Both the position numbers and the translations under genes were made by a program. Source: Jacaranda mimosifolia (lineage: Eukaryota; Streptophyta; Magnoliopsida; Lamiales; Bignoniaceae). Taken from it: DNA of 64,000 bases. Positions 1-11,029 of the stretch are shown in pieces. Location: assembly GCA_018894105.1 (NCBI GenBank), contig CM032122.1:34875404-34939403 (forward strand). The letters are read 5' to 3'. Below the pieces are notes generated by a model. It made no database searches, had not been told where the DNA came from, and saw nothing but the letters and a program-made list of their open reading frames with translations. Numbering within the stretch: position 1 is the stretch's first letter; the number at the start of each line of letters is the position of its first letter.

Positions 1-1509
1 TAGTACTCCAGCTCCCATTGTTATTGGCTCCACAGCCTTCAAAATTTTCCATTCCTTGTCTCCACATTTCTGCACCCTCCTCGCCAAACCACACTTCATC
101 CCGTTGCAGTAAGTCCTCCAAACTGGCTCTTCCAGAAGAGGACATACAGGGACATCATTGTCGTCGTCACTATTATTACCTCTCTTCCCTTCATTCTTCT
201 TCTTCTTCTTATCGCTCTCTAGTATAATGCGGACTAATCCAGTCGACATCTCTCGAACCAACCCTGTCATTAATAGTCATTAATATAAGCCAACTTATTA
301 GGATTCTTATTCATAATTATACCAAATTGATGCATGTATACTATTAGACATATTTGATTCTCGATTAATTATTTTAATAAGGTAATATTTAATACAAATT
401 CCATATATTGATAAAATGAAACAAGATATGAAACATAAATTAGAAAAAGAATCTAATATACATTACTAGTGGCTCTCTCTCACGCACACACGTCTCTATA
501 TATATATATATATATATTATGTCAAATTAAGAATCAAAGAGTATAAAAGTAAAAATTGAATAAAATACTAACTTAATTAAATAAAAAGGGAGCCATCAAG
601 CCCACCAAATTAAGTTCATTTCAATTGATTTCTCCAACGTAATTTGGTTGAAATCCACCTAGGATTTAATTAATATAAAAATAAATTTTTAAAACTAAAA
701 GGATATTTAAGCAATCATTTTTACAATTTGAACAGTAATAATCATAAGTCTATTTCAAGAATAGAATCCCAACTAGAATTGATTTTTTTTAAAAACCCAC
801 ACTCAATCCTCATACAACATCAATTTTCACAATTCGAATTCTGTCACAATCGGAAGCGTGTTTAAAGAGCATAATCCCAAATCGCACCAATTTTTTAACA
901 ACCCCCCCCCCCCCCCCCTTTCTTCAATTTTCATACATCAATTTTTACAACTCAAACTCTGTCACAAGAGCAAAATCTCAACATGTATTGATTTTATAAC
1001 AAGACCCTGACTCAATTTTCATACAATACAACATCAATATATACAATGTGTAATGTGTACGTACCTGTAATTGGCGTGGCAAGTTGAATGAAGAGAGCTG
1101 GCTCTAACTTGGCATCCTTCTGGAACGCGAAATATACATGCCCTCTACGCTTATTGCCGAAAAGGGTACCCAACACCACACGTTCTAATTGTTGTCTATT
1201 TTTGCCAAATGCTGTTACAACGGATCGCAGCCGGCGGGATAATACCACTGCTGCAACTGCTAATTGCAATTTCTTCTTCCTTGAATTGTTCGACGACGTC
1301 GTTGCCGCAGGCTCTTCTCTGCCGTCGCTTCCCTGCTTTTTCTCATCCTCATTGTTCTCTAATTTTATCATACTGCTTAAGGATGTCTTCACGGCGGAGC
1401 TGGCCGTAGCTTCATCATCTTGATCATTATTGCTCACTTTGGTCGTCCAGTGGAAATTCATCCTCTTGGGCGAAACCACCTCATCCTGCTTCTTCATATT
1501 CTTTGCCAT
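1..1509 (-). CDS. MIZ1-like (DUF617) protein, C-terminus cut by window edge
   Basis: Two exons on the minus strand: exon 1 at 1065-1509 (ATG at 1509-1507) and exon 2 from 263 down to the window edge. The donor after 1065 reads CAG|GTACGT and the acceptor AG lies at 265-264. The split Gly codon restores the family-typical ATP-ITG-LVREM junction. The protein starts with a polar, Lys/Ser/Asp-rich region (residues 1-80). A DUF617 domain follows, with VVLGTLFGNKRRGHVYFAFQ near residues 111-130, then GLVRIILE, LLEEPVWRTYCNG and the near-terminal ITMGAGVL in exon 2. MIZ1 (MIZU-KUSSEI1) is needed for root hydrotropism in Arabidopsis, but the family has about a dozen members, so orthology to MIZ1 itself is not shown. 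About 236 residues are visible and only the last few should be missing. The intron (264-1064) holds a TA microsatellite and a C17 run. Confidence 0.88.
496..517. repeat. (TA)n microsatellite in MIZ1-like intron
   Basis: An uninterrupted TA dinucleotide run lies inside the single intron of the MIZ1-like gene. Confidence 0.9.
902..918. repeat. C17 homopolymer in MIZ1-like intron
   Basis: A run of 17 C on the plus strand lies in the intron, about 150 bp from the splice donor. On the transcribed RNA it is a G-run. Its exact length is likely to vary between reads or assemblies. Confidence 0.9.
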
Positions 1510-1951
1510 GATTATTGTATTCTATTGGTTTTGTTTGGAATTCTAATGTGTGTATATATATGTGGACGCCTTTAAAGAAAGAATAAAGAAAAGGAGCTGC
1601 CCAGTGGGTAAACAATATTACTTCTGGTTTGTTTTTAATGTTATCTATTTTCTTTTGTAGTCTTCTTTTCTTTCAGAAATCAGAGCAACAAAAAGAGAAG
1701 ACAAGATGCCCCACTCTTGGCAGCCTCTCAGCCCACAATAAACAGAAGAAAGATATGTTTTTCAAACAAAAGAGGGCAAGCTGACGAGACATAGGATGTG
1801 TGATTTCACTTTCTGGTGGGCCAATGGTGCCAAAGCAGTCTCTTTGGAGCAGCAAAATGAAAGAAATTCCTTGACTGACACTTTTTTGACTTGAAGACCA
1901 TTGTTTGATGTAGATGGAGCCCATTTTTGTTTTAGTTTATGGATTATTATA
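1510..1951. other. Upstream region of MIZ1-like gene, no gene seen
   Basis: This 440-bp stretch would hold the 5'UTR and promoter of the minus-strand MIZ1-like gene. Short open frames in it resemble no family I recognise. No RNA gene is visible. Confidence 0.5.
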
Positions 1952-2159
1952 AAAAAAATAGGGTAAATTAGGTTTTACCTCGTGTGAAAATGGAAAAGAG
2001 CAAAAAAAACCATATGAAAGAAAAATAGGCAGTATCCTTGTGTTTTTAAAAAAGTAGCAAATTACTCCCTCCATCCCACGGTGCAAATCAAGCACTGACA
2101 AGTGCGATTGGTCTATAGTTTTTGCTATTGAAATGTCAATTTTACCCTTAAATGTCAAC

Positions 2160-2400
2160 CGTTGGAACCCCCACCCCCACCCCTTGCCGCCGAGAACGCT
2201 AACCGCGGGCCTCTGCGAACATCGGCCATGACCGCCGCTCACAGAAGTTGCCTCCCGCGAGGCTCCTGCAAGTGGCGGCCATTGCTGCCGCTCGCAGAGG
2301 CCTCCATGGCCGCCTCTATGCGAGGCCCCCCTTGTTGTCACTCGCAGAGACCTCCATGGCCGCATTCGCAGGCAGCCATGGAAGGTAAGATGGGGTAGGG
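2160..2400. other. GC-rich island inside the Mutator-like element
   Basis: A roughly 240-bp block opens with C-runs and has repeated CCATGGCCGC and CTCGCAGAG motifs. It contrasts sharply with the AT-rich surroundings. Open frames cross it on both strands, but the translations are low complexity and match no domain I know. It may be captured sequence, as in Pack-MULEs, or an expanded repeat. Confidence 0.6.
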
Positions 2401-2595
2401 TAGGGGTTGTTAAATAAAATATAATGTAAAATGTTTATTTATTAATATATATTATATATAAATATATACATAAATATATTTTTGTATGTATAATGTATTA
2501 GATTATATATATTATATTATGTTTATTATTTTATATATATATTTATGTTTATTATATTATATATTTTATATTTATATTTGTATATATATAATATA

Positions 2596-3017
2596 TCTAT
2601 ACTATTATAAAAGAAAGGCTATTGTGTGTCTAAAGTGGAAGTTATTTGTGATTTTTTACATAATTTACCCTTCAATTATTCCAGCAACTAAATTAGGTAA
2701 TGCAATTTGAAGGACAAAATGGTGAATTCAATACAAAAAGGCGGTTTGGATACCAAATTTACTAATATTCCAAATTTCTCCATTAAGTTGCCCTTTAGAA
2801 GTGATGGTTCAATAATGTCACAATTGTACTTTTCACAAAATTCACAAACCCATAAATTTGTATTATCAAAATTCCATCTTCCATTATTTTTTTTATCATA
2901 TCAAAATATTTAACACAATTTTAACTTTACTCATAATTTAAATTATTTCATGTATTAATTTTAAATGATTCAATAAGTAATTTTATATGTGCAAAAATTG
3001 CATGCAACAACTGCTAG
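2596..3017 (+). mobile_element. Small non-autonomous Helitron
   Basis: It starts with TCTATACTATTATAAAAG after an A (2595) and ends with CTAG before a T (3018), as expected for a Helitron inserted between A and T. Just inside the 3' end, GCAAAAATTGC can form a short hairpin before CAACAACTGCTAG. No Rep/helicase is encoded. A diverged copy of its 3' part lies at 52282-52538, and a second family member is at 50575-50865. It is nested in the Mutator-like element. Confidence 0.72.
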
Positions 3018-3427
3018 TATATAAATAAAAAAAGAATAAATTAGAAAGATGAAAACAAAAAAAATTAAAATTGTTTTAAATTGTTTTTAAAAAAAATTGG
3101 TATAATGGAGATGAAAAAAGATATATAAAAATATATGAAATAATATATTTAAAAAGAATATATGAAAAAAGATATATAAAAATATATTTAAAAAGAATAA
3201 ATAAATAAAATTAAAAATATATGTAATAACGAGGGGTAGTATAGTCCTTATACATTAAAATTAGGGTTTAAATTGCAGCAAATCATAAGAGGGAGGCAAT
3301 GTGCTATTTTTTTAAAATCACAAGGAGGTTTGTTGTCTTTTTCTTTTCTTTTTTTCTTCATATGGGGGTCTTTTTGCTCTTTTCCATTTTCACAGGGATT
3401 TAAAATACAATTTGCCTTAAAAAAATA

Positions 3428-3779
3428 TTTCTTCATATTTGATTTCAATATAGATAATCGTTAATTTCAAAATTATATTTATTTTCTCTGCCATTTGTAG
3501 TAACTTTATATATAAGCTCAAACTAATTTATCTCCTTAATAGCAAAAGTTAAGGATAGGTTAATTTTTCGGTAAATTGGAGATATATAGCCAAAGTTGCT
3601 TTTTATTTTATGATTTAGCCTCAAGTTGTTTTTTCTTGATCTACATTCCCTAACTAAACTTTTTTCTTTTGATTCACTCCATACTGATTGCACAAGTATT
3701 GAAATACCCCATTTAAAATTTAAATTACAAAATAACATGCTCTACTTTATTTTTCTGAAATGGGCCGTGCTCATTCCTT
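3428..3779. other. AT-rich spacer, no gene seen
   Basis: About 350 bp lie between the Mutator-like element and the start of gypsy relics. Only short open frames with no recognisable family are present. Confidence 0.5.
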
Positions 3780-5727
3780 TTTTTATCTCGTCCATGACTC
3801 TTGCAAGTTTGATCAACCCTAGAGGAACAATCTTTGATCCGCCAAATCCAACAAAGTGGTGTTTGAATTGGTGCAAAAATGAACTTTCCTAAGTCCATCT
3901 TCTGTCATGTTGAATAAAAAATAACATTGGCCAAATTACCATTGTTGGCCATAATCTTGCGAACAACATAGTTCACGACCAAAATAGTTACCACAATGGG
4001 GCAAATCAAGTTTGTTTTCAACATCTGTCATTAAAATATGGCTCAAATATTCATCACCAAAAGTGATGGCTTTCAGTGCTTGTTAAAACATGATAGATCA
4101 ACCGGATTTGCTAAAAGACTTACAAATTGTGTTCAAGTTTCTTTCTAAAGGACTTTAAGTCCCCCAAACCGGCCTATCGTCAATCATGTCAATAACCCAT
4201 CTCAAGTGTTGATTTTTTTTTTTCCAGATCATTATCGAGGATTAACTATATTATAGTGATCTCGACTTCTCTCTCCTTTGAGGTTGGTCGTCTATCTCTA
4301 CAGTAGTTTTGTTCTTAGCGATGAGATTCTTCAAAAATCCTTGTTAGAATAGCTGTTCAATTTGTTCGTGTAGCTAGCTGAAAGCAGTCTCTTGCATCAT
4401 GGCCTTTTTGCTTATGGAACATGCAATATCTTTCCAAGCTCTTCATCTCGAGCTTTTCTGGTACAATTCTCAACCTTTTCAAGATCTTGTCACGCTTGAC
4501 AATCATCAAAATCATCCTTTTTTGATGTGTTCAAAGGTGGTAGTGGAGCATACGCTTGATTGGAGATCGATGGACATCCTGATTCGACCTATCCTCCTTG
4601 GCATCATTCTTTTCTTTATTCTTCTTCTCCTAGTTCGATTATCTATATTATAATTTGTTCATGTCCTTTTGCGCCATATATTAATCTGTAATGTCTACAA
4701 AGTCTTCATTGTTCACGGTTGCTCGCAAGCAGTGCATTAGCGCACTCCCAGTGGCACAAGCTGAGGAATAAAATGTTGATGAGAAAGTCATTTTACGGCT
4801 CTCATTTTCAAAACTTTGTAGTTGAAACTCATAAAGAAGTCCTCAACAATTTGTCACATAACTGGTCGTAAGACTCGATGAAGTGCTGCTCAAGCTTAAC
4901 AAACCAATCAAGAGCAATTCCTTGGAATGTGGTAATGAGTATCTTTATGTGAGTTGCATCATATGCTCGAATTGGATCAGTGTTCATGGGGGTTAATGGA
5001 GTCATCATATTTGGGGAGTCCAGTGGGAGCTTTGGCGTTGATTGTGACCCTTTTGTTGAGGACCTTATGAATAAAAGAAGATTTCCTCTCACGATATTGA
5101 TAGTTGGCGAGGTCGCTGCTGCGATAGACATGATCTAATTGGAGACAAGATAGGTCCTCCAATTTTATGGTTAAGTTGTTAAATTGGTGAAAGACCTCTT
5201 CCCATTCATTACGTTCAGGTCAAGCGAGGCGAGTAGTATGCATTCTAAGTTGCTCAGTCCCTCTCACGCATAAAAGCTCGTGAAGGTAGATGTTTTCAAC
5301 GGAATCAACAACCTCTTCTTTTACCTGGTAGTTCCAATCATGTTGGTCGATGTGTTGAATAGAAGGTTGGTGAACAATATGCTTAAAGTGGTATACATTA
5401 TGTCTTGGTAATTTTCCAGGGGAGGTTCGGGCTCGTGCTTGGTGCCTATCTCTATAGTTGGTTATTGCATCCTTTATTGCTGAAGGACTTTCTCGATTCG
5501 ACGATTGATGATTTTGTTTAGCTAGTCCAAAGAGATTGTGATCATTTGCTATAGATGGGTGCTCAACTTTGGAACATCTTGTGGTTGAGGTATTGTTAGG
5601 GATGGAGATGGAACTTGTTTTATGTTAAGTATCTCTTTCTCAACTTGCCTCTTAAACTGGTGCGTCTAGCATGAACCATTTTTGTAGTCTAGATCCAAGG
5701 TTTCATATAGATGGCACCAAATGATAG
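3780..5727 (-). pseudogene. Decayed gag-protease of an older Tat-type Ty3/gypsy element
   Basis: Read on the minus strand, the parts appear in retrotransposon order. A primer-binding-like site is at about 5702-5719 (TTGGTGCCATCTATATGAAA) just after an LTR-like end. A gag fragment is at 5131-4829 with ITTFQGIALDWFVKLEQHF, close to ITLEWFVKLE in the younger element. A zinc knuckle lies at 4428-4384 (C-x2-H with GHDARDC), and a protease region at about 4020-3780 with the same layout as the younger copy (VRK, NG, then GFGGS after a frameshift). Stops and frameshifts interrupt all of it, and the protease active-site Asp appears lost. It stops near 3780, with no RT seen beyond. Confidence 0.72.
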
Positions 5728-6236
5728 TGTAAATTTTTGGACAAGGTTCTGTTTAGGTTCTTGAGAGTGAGGTCAAATAACAGGAGTTCGATTAAGTTTG
5801 AGTCAAACTTGCAAAACAAGGCACACGCCAAGCTTGTTGAGATGGTACTTGGCTACAACCTTCCGATACTTAAGTCAATATCAACCTAAAGAATGGCACA
5901 AGTGAATAAAAGAGCAAGGGAGTGTTTAGAGTGTGTAAAGTTAGGGTTGAAATGGCTACACTACCCCAACCAAGCGAGCATTATTTTCATGGGAATAAGA
6001 CAGATCTTTTGAATGATTTGACCAACCTGTTGCAGCCTGTAGGCTACCTGAGTAATACTTTCGATCATTTGAAAGTGGCAAATTGTGGAGTGAGACGAGC
6101 TAGGCGCATTTGATATGGAGGAATTAACCATGGGCAGGCATCCAATATAGTTCTGTTGTGCATTTATGACGATTGTTTGACCCTCAATTATCGACCTTCG
6201 ACCCCATGAGATCAAGCGGCTCCTTACCAATTATGT
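5728..6236 (-). other. Probable LTR and relic sequence of the older gypsy element(s)
   Basis: This lies upstream of the primer-binding-like site on the minus strand. Its end TATCA next to the site fits an LTR terminus. A minus-strand open frame (6230-5961) has a Gln-rich helical stretch like a gag N-terminus but no firm family. I cannot place both LTR borders, so it may include more than one old insertion. Confidence 0.35.
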
Positions 6237-6241
6237 AGTAT

Positions 6242-6915
6242 TAATATGGGTAGGCCCTACACAAGCGGAATATAACTTAATGGGCTTGAGCACTGGAGCC
6301 CAGAAATCGTTTCCGTCATATAAGACCCATCCGACCTCCTGGGTCGAATAGTTCGACCTCAGTAGTCTATTCGACCTCATAAGGTCGTGATGCTGCCCTC
6401 AAATGGAGGAGTGGAAGACGTTTAATAGCAGAATGCTACCCATTGCATTCGCATAAATTACGTCTCAACCGCTAGACTGGCTGCATTAAATGAATTGACG
6501 GCGCGTCACCTCTGTATTTATGATAATAAGAGCCCCCATTCCAGCCAGCCAGACATTTGTGCGCTTCCCAGATAGGTCGAAAAGACCTATCTTCTCCCTA
6601 CTTGAGAAATTAGCGTGTGTAATACACTGAGGGAGATACTAGTCTTTTCACCTATGAACAAACACTATAAATACTTCGTCCTTCAGAGTCTAGAGTAAGT
6701 ACACATACACTCTAAATATTTTTACTCTACCAAAACTTCTTTAGGTCGATTTACTGACTTTACCATCCGAGGGTCTTAGCCGACGACCTTCTCGGCTAGC
6801 CTGACGTTTGTTCTATGGCTGCAGATTCCAACCCACCTCCTCACCAACTATCATTATGGTTGAAGGATCTTTTTGGTCAAGATCTAGAGACCCTTCACCG
6901 AAATTAACCTCATCA
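6242..6915 (+). repeat. 5' LTR of the Tat element
   Basis: This 674-bp LTR aligns end to end with 15741-16413. It begins TAATATGGG (the TG of the right copy has changed to TA) and ends CCTCATCA. Inside are repeated GGTCGA-type motifs and CACTATAAATACTTCG near 6662, a plausible TATA box for the element's promoter. Confidence 0.92.
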
Positions 6916-6918
6916 TTT

Positions 6919-6937
6919 TTGGCGCTGTCTATGGGAA
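6919..6937 (+). other. Putative primer binding site
   Basis: TTGGCGCTGTCTATGGG starts a few bases after the 5' LTR, where the tRNA primer site is expected. It is not the common initiator-Met site (TGGTATCAGAGC). The matching tRNA was not determined. Confidence 0.5.
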
Positions 6938-6955
6938 AGGAATTTACAGCCAAAA

Positions 6956-8460
6956 ATGGTCAACACCAAGCGGACCATGTCCAAAAGGCAGAGTAATCAC
7001 CGTTCACCCCCGCCACCTCCATTGCCCTCGCCAGAGCAGGCCCACCAGCAGGCGGATGGGTCCCAGCTCTCAACCTAAACAGGTGGTCATCTTGACCATT
7101 CCTTAGCTTATGCAAATGATTAGTGACCAGATATCCACCCAGCTTTTTGCTTAATTATCCGCCGCTCTGCAGAGGTATAACAACCAACCAACGGCGACGG
7201 TTAGTGCTACACTCCATCCTTCATGCTAGGAGGAGAGGCTCCCAAATGAAGACAAAACTAGGGATGGAATCTACTCCAACTGAGGAAGATGAGAGGTTAG
7301 CCCCGAATGATTTCCCCAAGAGGAACCTCGCCACTTTCCATATAAAGAGATAGCTGATTCAGCAGATACTACATTCGACCTAATCGAGCCCAACAGCGCG
7401 GACTGGTCGAGTGTGCCAGGCCTCTCCTAAGTCGGGACCTATTTAGGGCTAGCAAGGAATAATGGGATAAAGTCTCCCATCAAGTGCAACAACTTAATAG
7501 GAGGCTAGAAGAAATTTCAAAGAGAAATATGGACCGAACCCAGTTTGAAAATGCCCCCAGATTCTAATGGGAGAAAGAATCCCTCTTTATTAGGAGATCA
7601 TTGACGAGTGCATCGGGCTCGACGCAAAAGTCCCCACCGGGCTCCCCTGGTACGATGGATCTGTGGACCCAAATAAACATCTCTTGCAGTTTGAGCACAC
7701 GATGTGCTCACATACATGCAAAAATGCTAGTTACCACTTTTCAAGGGATAACATTGGAGTGGTTTGTCAAGCTTGAGCGTGCCTCTATCTACTCTTATGA
7801 CCAACTATGTAACAAATTTTTGCACCAGTTCGCCAGCAAGAGAAAGGCCAAGCTGCCACACACTCACCTTCATATAGTAAAGTAGAATGAGGATGAATCC
7901 TTGAGAGATCTCTTCTCCCGATTTAATACCAAAGTGCTGAAAATTGACAACCCTCGTATTGAATTCTTGATTGATGTTTTGTTCTTGGGCTTAAGGCATA
8001 AATAGTGCACCAATGCTTTGGTTAGAGAGTGGCCGCGCACTATGGAAGATCTCCTCGACTTGGTAGAGAGATATATGACACAGGAAGAAATGAATAAGAT
8101 GAAATTTGACGGAGTGGAATCCGACAAAAGGAAAGGGAAGGAGAAGGATGACAAGCACTAAAGGGAAGACCACCAATCTCGGATCAATTGTTTCCATAAT
8201 TACGCTCCATTGAATGCTCCGAGGAAAGAAGTCTTGCTCGCTATACAACATGACAACCTATTGAAGAGACCCAGGAAGCTCAATGAGACGGAGGCTATGA
8301 AAAAATCTAAAAAATATTGTCACTTTCATTGACAATGGGGGCATGATACGAGGATTGTTTCAACCTCCAAGATGAAATTGAATGGCTTATCAGCCAGGGG
8401 CACCTCAAAAAATATATCGACCAGAAGGCCCTGCAAGCTATGGCTCAGGTCGATCTGACT
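6956..8460 (+). pseudogene. Degenerate gag of the Tat element
   Basis: An ATG at 6956 opens a basic, Pro-rich start that stops at 7077. Beyond it, broken frames give a retrotransposon gag core at about 7590-7885 (TTFQGITLEWFVKLE, then YDQLCNKF), followed by SLRDLFSRFNTKVLKI and a Lys-rich tail to about 8160. A zinc-knuckle-like region follows near 8320-8380. Gag forms the particle that packages element RNA. At least four in-frame stops or shifts make this copy non-functional. Confidence 0.75.
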
Positions 8461-8689
8461 CCCCGTATAGAACGATCGACCAGCCCACTAAGAGACAATA
8501 GTGGAAAATAGAAAGTCGACAGAGACCAACCCCCATTGAGAGGTATTATTGATACAATAGCAGGAGGGCCGACAGAGCAAGATTCCAAGAATGCAAGAAA
8601 ACAAGCCCAAAGATATCTTGAATCCAGCCAATCGACAAAGTCGAAGCCCATCTACCAGTTATCTACAAGTGCCGAACCCATTTCCTTCT

Positions 8690-9177
8690 TGGATTCAGAC
8701 CTTGCCCACCTCATAAGCCATGGGATAAAAAGTAACTTGGACTGCCCGTTGGTGGTTTCGGTGGAAATTGCGAATTTTGAAGTCAGGAAAGCATTGGTGG
8801 ATAATGGAAGTTCTACAAACATCATCTTTTCATCCACCTTAGAAAGGATGAAGTTAGGCGAGCTGAAGTTTAATCATATTTGGACGTCGTTAGTTGGATT
8901 CGGGGGATCATAAATTGTACCGATCAGGTCTATCAATTTGTCCACCACCTTTGATGAAACTCCCAAGCAACGCACGCTCATGATCAACTTTCTCGTTGTT
9001 GATGCGCCTTTTGCGTACAATGCCATACTTAGGCGACCGGTGCTAAACAACTTCCAAGTGATTGTGTCAACTTATCACATGAAAGTCAAGTTTCCAACTA
9101 CGGAAGGGACTAGAGAGTTGTGTAATTTGAGAGAAGCATGGCATTGCTACACCATTTTCGTCGAAGCGAATGCTTAG
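8690..9177 (+). pseudogene. Retroelement aspartic protease region
   Basis: The reading frame gives ALVDNGSSTNIIF at about 8788-8826, the active-site motif form (DNGSS) of Tat elements, then MKLGELKF and LVGFGGS. A stop at 8911-8913 splits it from a continuation at 8938-9177. The protease would cut the gag-pol polyprotein. The catalytic Asp is present, but the frame is broken. Confidence 0.78.
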
Positions 9178-9479
9178 AAAATTCGATCGAAATTAAAACC
9201 CTCGGGGGACATCTTTATAATGAAACCCGACGAAACGCAGGCCAGCAAAAAGAAGAAATTGAAGGACACTCGGGTTGAACCCGCAGAGGAATTTAAAACC
9301 TTTGAACTCGAGCTAGGGAACCCTGATAAAATGACTTGGATAGGGTCGAGCTTAGGGAACAGCATGGAATGCATGCTTATCAATTTCCTCAGAAGGAATG
9401 TCGACATATTTGCTTGGGAAGCAGCTAACTTGCAAGGAGTAGAACCAGAGGTCATTGCAAGACCCTTCCTTCAAGCTTG

Positions 9480-10290
9480 TAAGACAAAAGACAAGGACTT
9501 TTAATGCTGAAAGGACTCGAATTATTGAAGAAGTCCACAAACTCCTAGAGGCAGGCTGTGTAGTAGAAATTCAATACCTTAGCTAGTTGTGTAACGTAGT
9601 GTTAGTTCCCAAAAGTGAAAGAAAATGGAGAATGTGTAATGACTTCACTAATTTTAATAAAGCATGCCCTAAAGACCCGTATCCTCTGCGTCGTATAGAT
9701 TTGTTAGTTGATTCAACTACAGGGATAAAACTTCTTTTACGGTTTCGAACGGGGTGTATTATTTTTCAATCATGCCATTCAGGTTAAAAAATGCTGGCGC
9801 AACCTATCAATGGTTAGTCAATTTTATGTTCAAAAATAAGATAGGGCGATTCATGAAAGTCTATATGGATGATATGATCGTTAAAACAGAGAATAAGGTA
9901 GACCACTTGGCCGACTTAAGTCACACGTTCTCCATCGTTAGAGCTTTCGACAGGAAACTTTACCCAACCAAGTATACATTCGGAGTTAGAGGTAAAATTT
10001 TTTTGGGATATATGGTTAGCCAATGGGGTATTGAGGCTAACCCCCCAAAAATCGAAGCTATCCAAGATATCTCGTCTACTAAAATGATAAGAGATATGCA
10101 AAAATTGATTAGGCATATCATCGCCCTCGGTCAATTCATCGCACGACTTGCGGACAAGAGCTTGCCTTTCTTTCAGGTTTTGTGGAATGCCAAGAAATTC
10201 AAATGGTCAAAGGAGTGCAATTGCGCTCTGGTCGAGCTCAAGTTGTACTTATCCAAACCTCCATTGTTGGCCAAGCCAACGACTGGATAA
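9480..10290 (+). pseudogene. Reverse transcriptase domain, degenerate
   Basis: Segments of RT are readable in different frames: VPKSERKWRMCNDF at about 9605-9646, the palm region with PFRLKNAGATYQ near 9775, and YMDDMIVKT near 9862 (the YxDD box with Met in the second position). These match the Ty3/gypsy RT fold. Stops upstream of 9587 and a frameshift near 9755 disable it. Confidence 0.82.
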
Positions 10291-10299
10291 GTATTATAA

Positions 10300-10660
10300 T
10301 TGTACTTTGCCATTTCGATGGCCGCAGTAAGCTCAGTTTTGGTGTCAATTAGACAAGGGACATGTCGACCAGTGTACTACAGCAGTAAAGTACTACAAGG
10401 ACTCGAGCATAACTACCTAGAGATCGAGAAGTTCGCATTAGCCTTCGTCACCGAAGCTAGAAAGCTGAGACCTTACTTCTTGTCCCATACAGTCGTCGTC
10501 TTAACAAACCAGCCTTTGACGTAAGTACTTTCTAAAACCTGACATGTCAAGGAGGTTAACCAAGTGGGCCATCGAATTAGGAAAGTTCAACCTAAAATTC
10601 CAACCTCGGGTCACTATAAAAGCTCAGGTGCTCGCCGATTTTCTAGCAAAATGAGTCGAC
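10300..10660 (+). pseudogene. First RNase H domain, degenerate
   Basis: The frame gives PVYYSSKVLQGLEHNYLEIE followed by KFALAFVTEARKLRPYF and VVLTNQPL, the conserved core of gypsy RNase H. This domain removes the RNA strand during reverse transcription. Stops occur on both sides. Confidence 0.75.
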
Positions 10661-10689
10661 CTTCCACTGACACCAGAACAGCAACCGCA

Positions 10690-11015
10690 ATTGTGGTCTT
10701 TATAAGTAGATGGATCAGCCACTAATTTGTGAGGCGGAGTTGGAATCTCCTTGTGCTCCCCTCAAAGGGAGGAATATGATTTTGCCATCAAGCTAAATTA
10801 TTCCGTCACCAACAATGAAGCTAAGTATGAAGATTTGATAGTAGGAATGAGAATGACTTTAGATAGAGACGTCAAATGCCTAGTGACCATCACCTACTCT
10901 TAGCTCATCGTGAGCAATTTGGAGGCAATTTCGAGGCGAGAGTTCCACTATGAACATATATCTGAATAAGGTTAAGCGGTTGGAGCAACAATTAGAAAAA
11001 ATTACACTTAGTTAA
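10690..11015 (+). pseudogene. Second (archaeal-type) RNase H domain, degenerate
   Basis: Translation around 10707-10860 gives VDGSATN, then GGVGISLCSPQREEYDFAIK and VTNNEAKYEDLIVGM. This is the pattern (DGS ... NNEAEYEAL) of the extra RNase H carried by Tat elements between the normal RNase H and integrase. Its presence separates the Tat group from most other gypsy lineages. Confidence 0.72.
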
Positions 11016-11029
11016 GTGCCTAGGTCGAA

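Larger units (their letters stand above)
1961..3418. mobile_element. Non-autonomous Mutator-like element with GC-rich island
   Basis: The two ends are long inverted copies of each other. The left end (about 1961-2090) contains GTGAAAATGGAAAAGAGCAA, and the same string occurs on the minus strand at the right end (about 3270-3418). The tips read GGGTAAATT and, reversed, AAGGCAAATT. The flanks carry a 9-bp direct repeat AAAAAAATA (1952-1960 and 3419-3427), the duplication size typical of Mutator elements, though this one is low complexity. No transposase is visible. The interior has a GC-rich island (about 2160-2400) in otherwise AT-rich DNA, then AT dinucleotide runs and a nested Helitron. The architecture matches the element at 30092-31622. 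Confidence 0.68.

Noticed and set aside
2162..2398. Pro/Ala-rich open frame, and its minus-strand counterpart at 1937-2365
   Set aside because: They lie in the GC island of a Mutator-like element, with no domain, homology or splice support.
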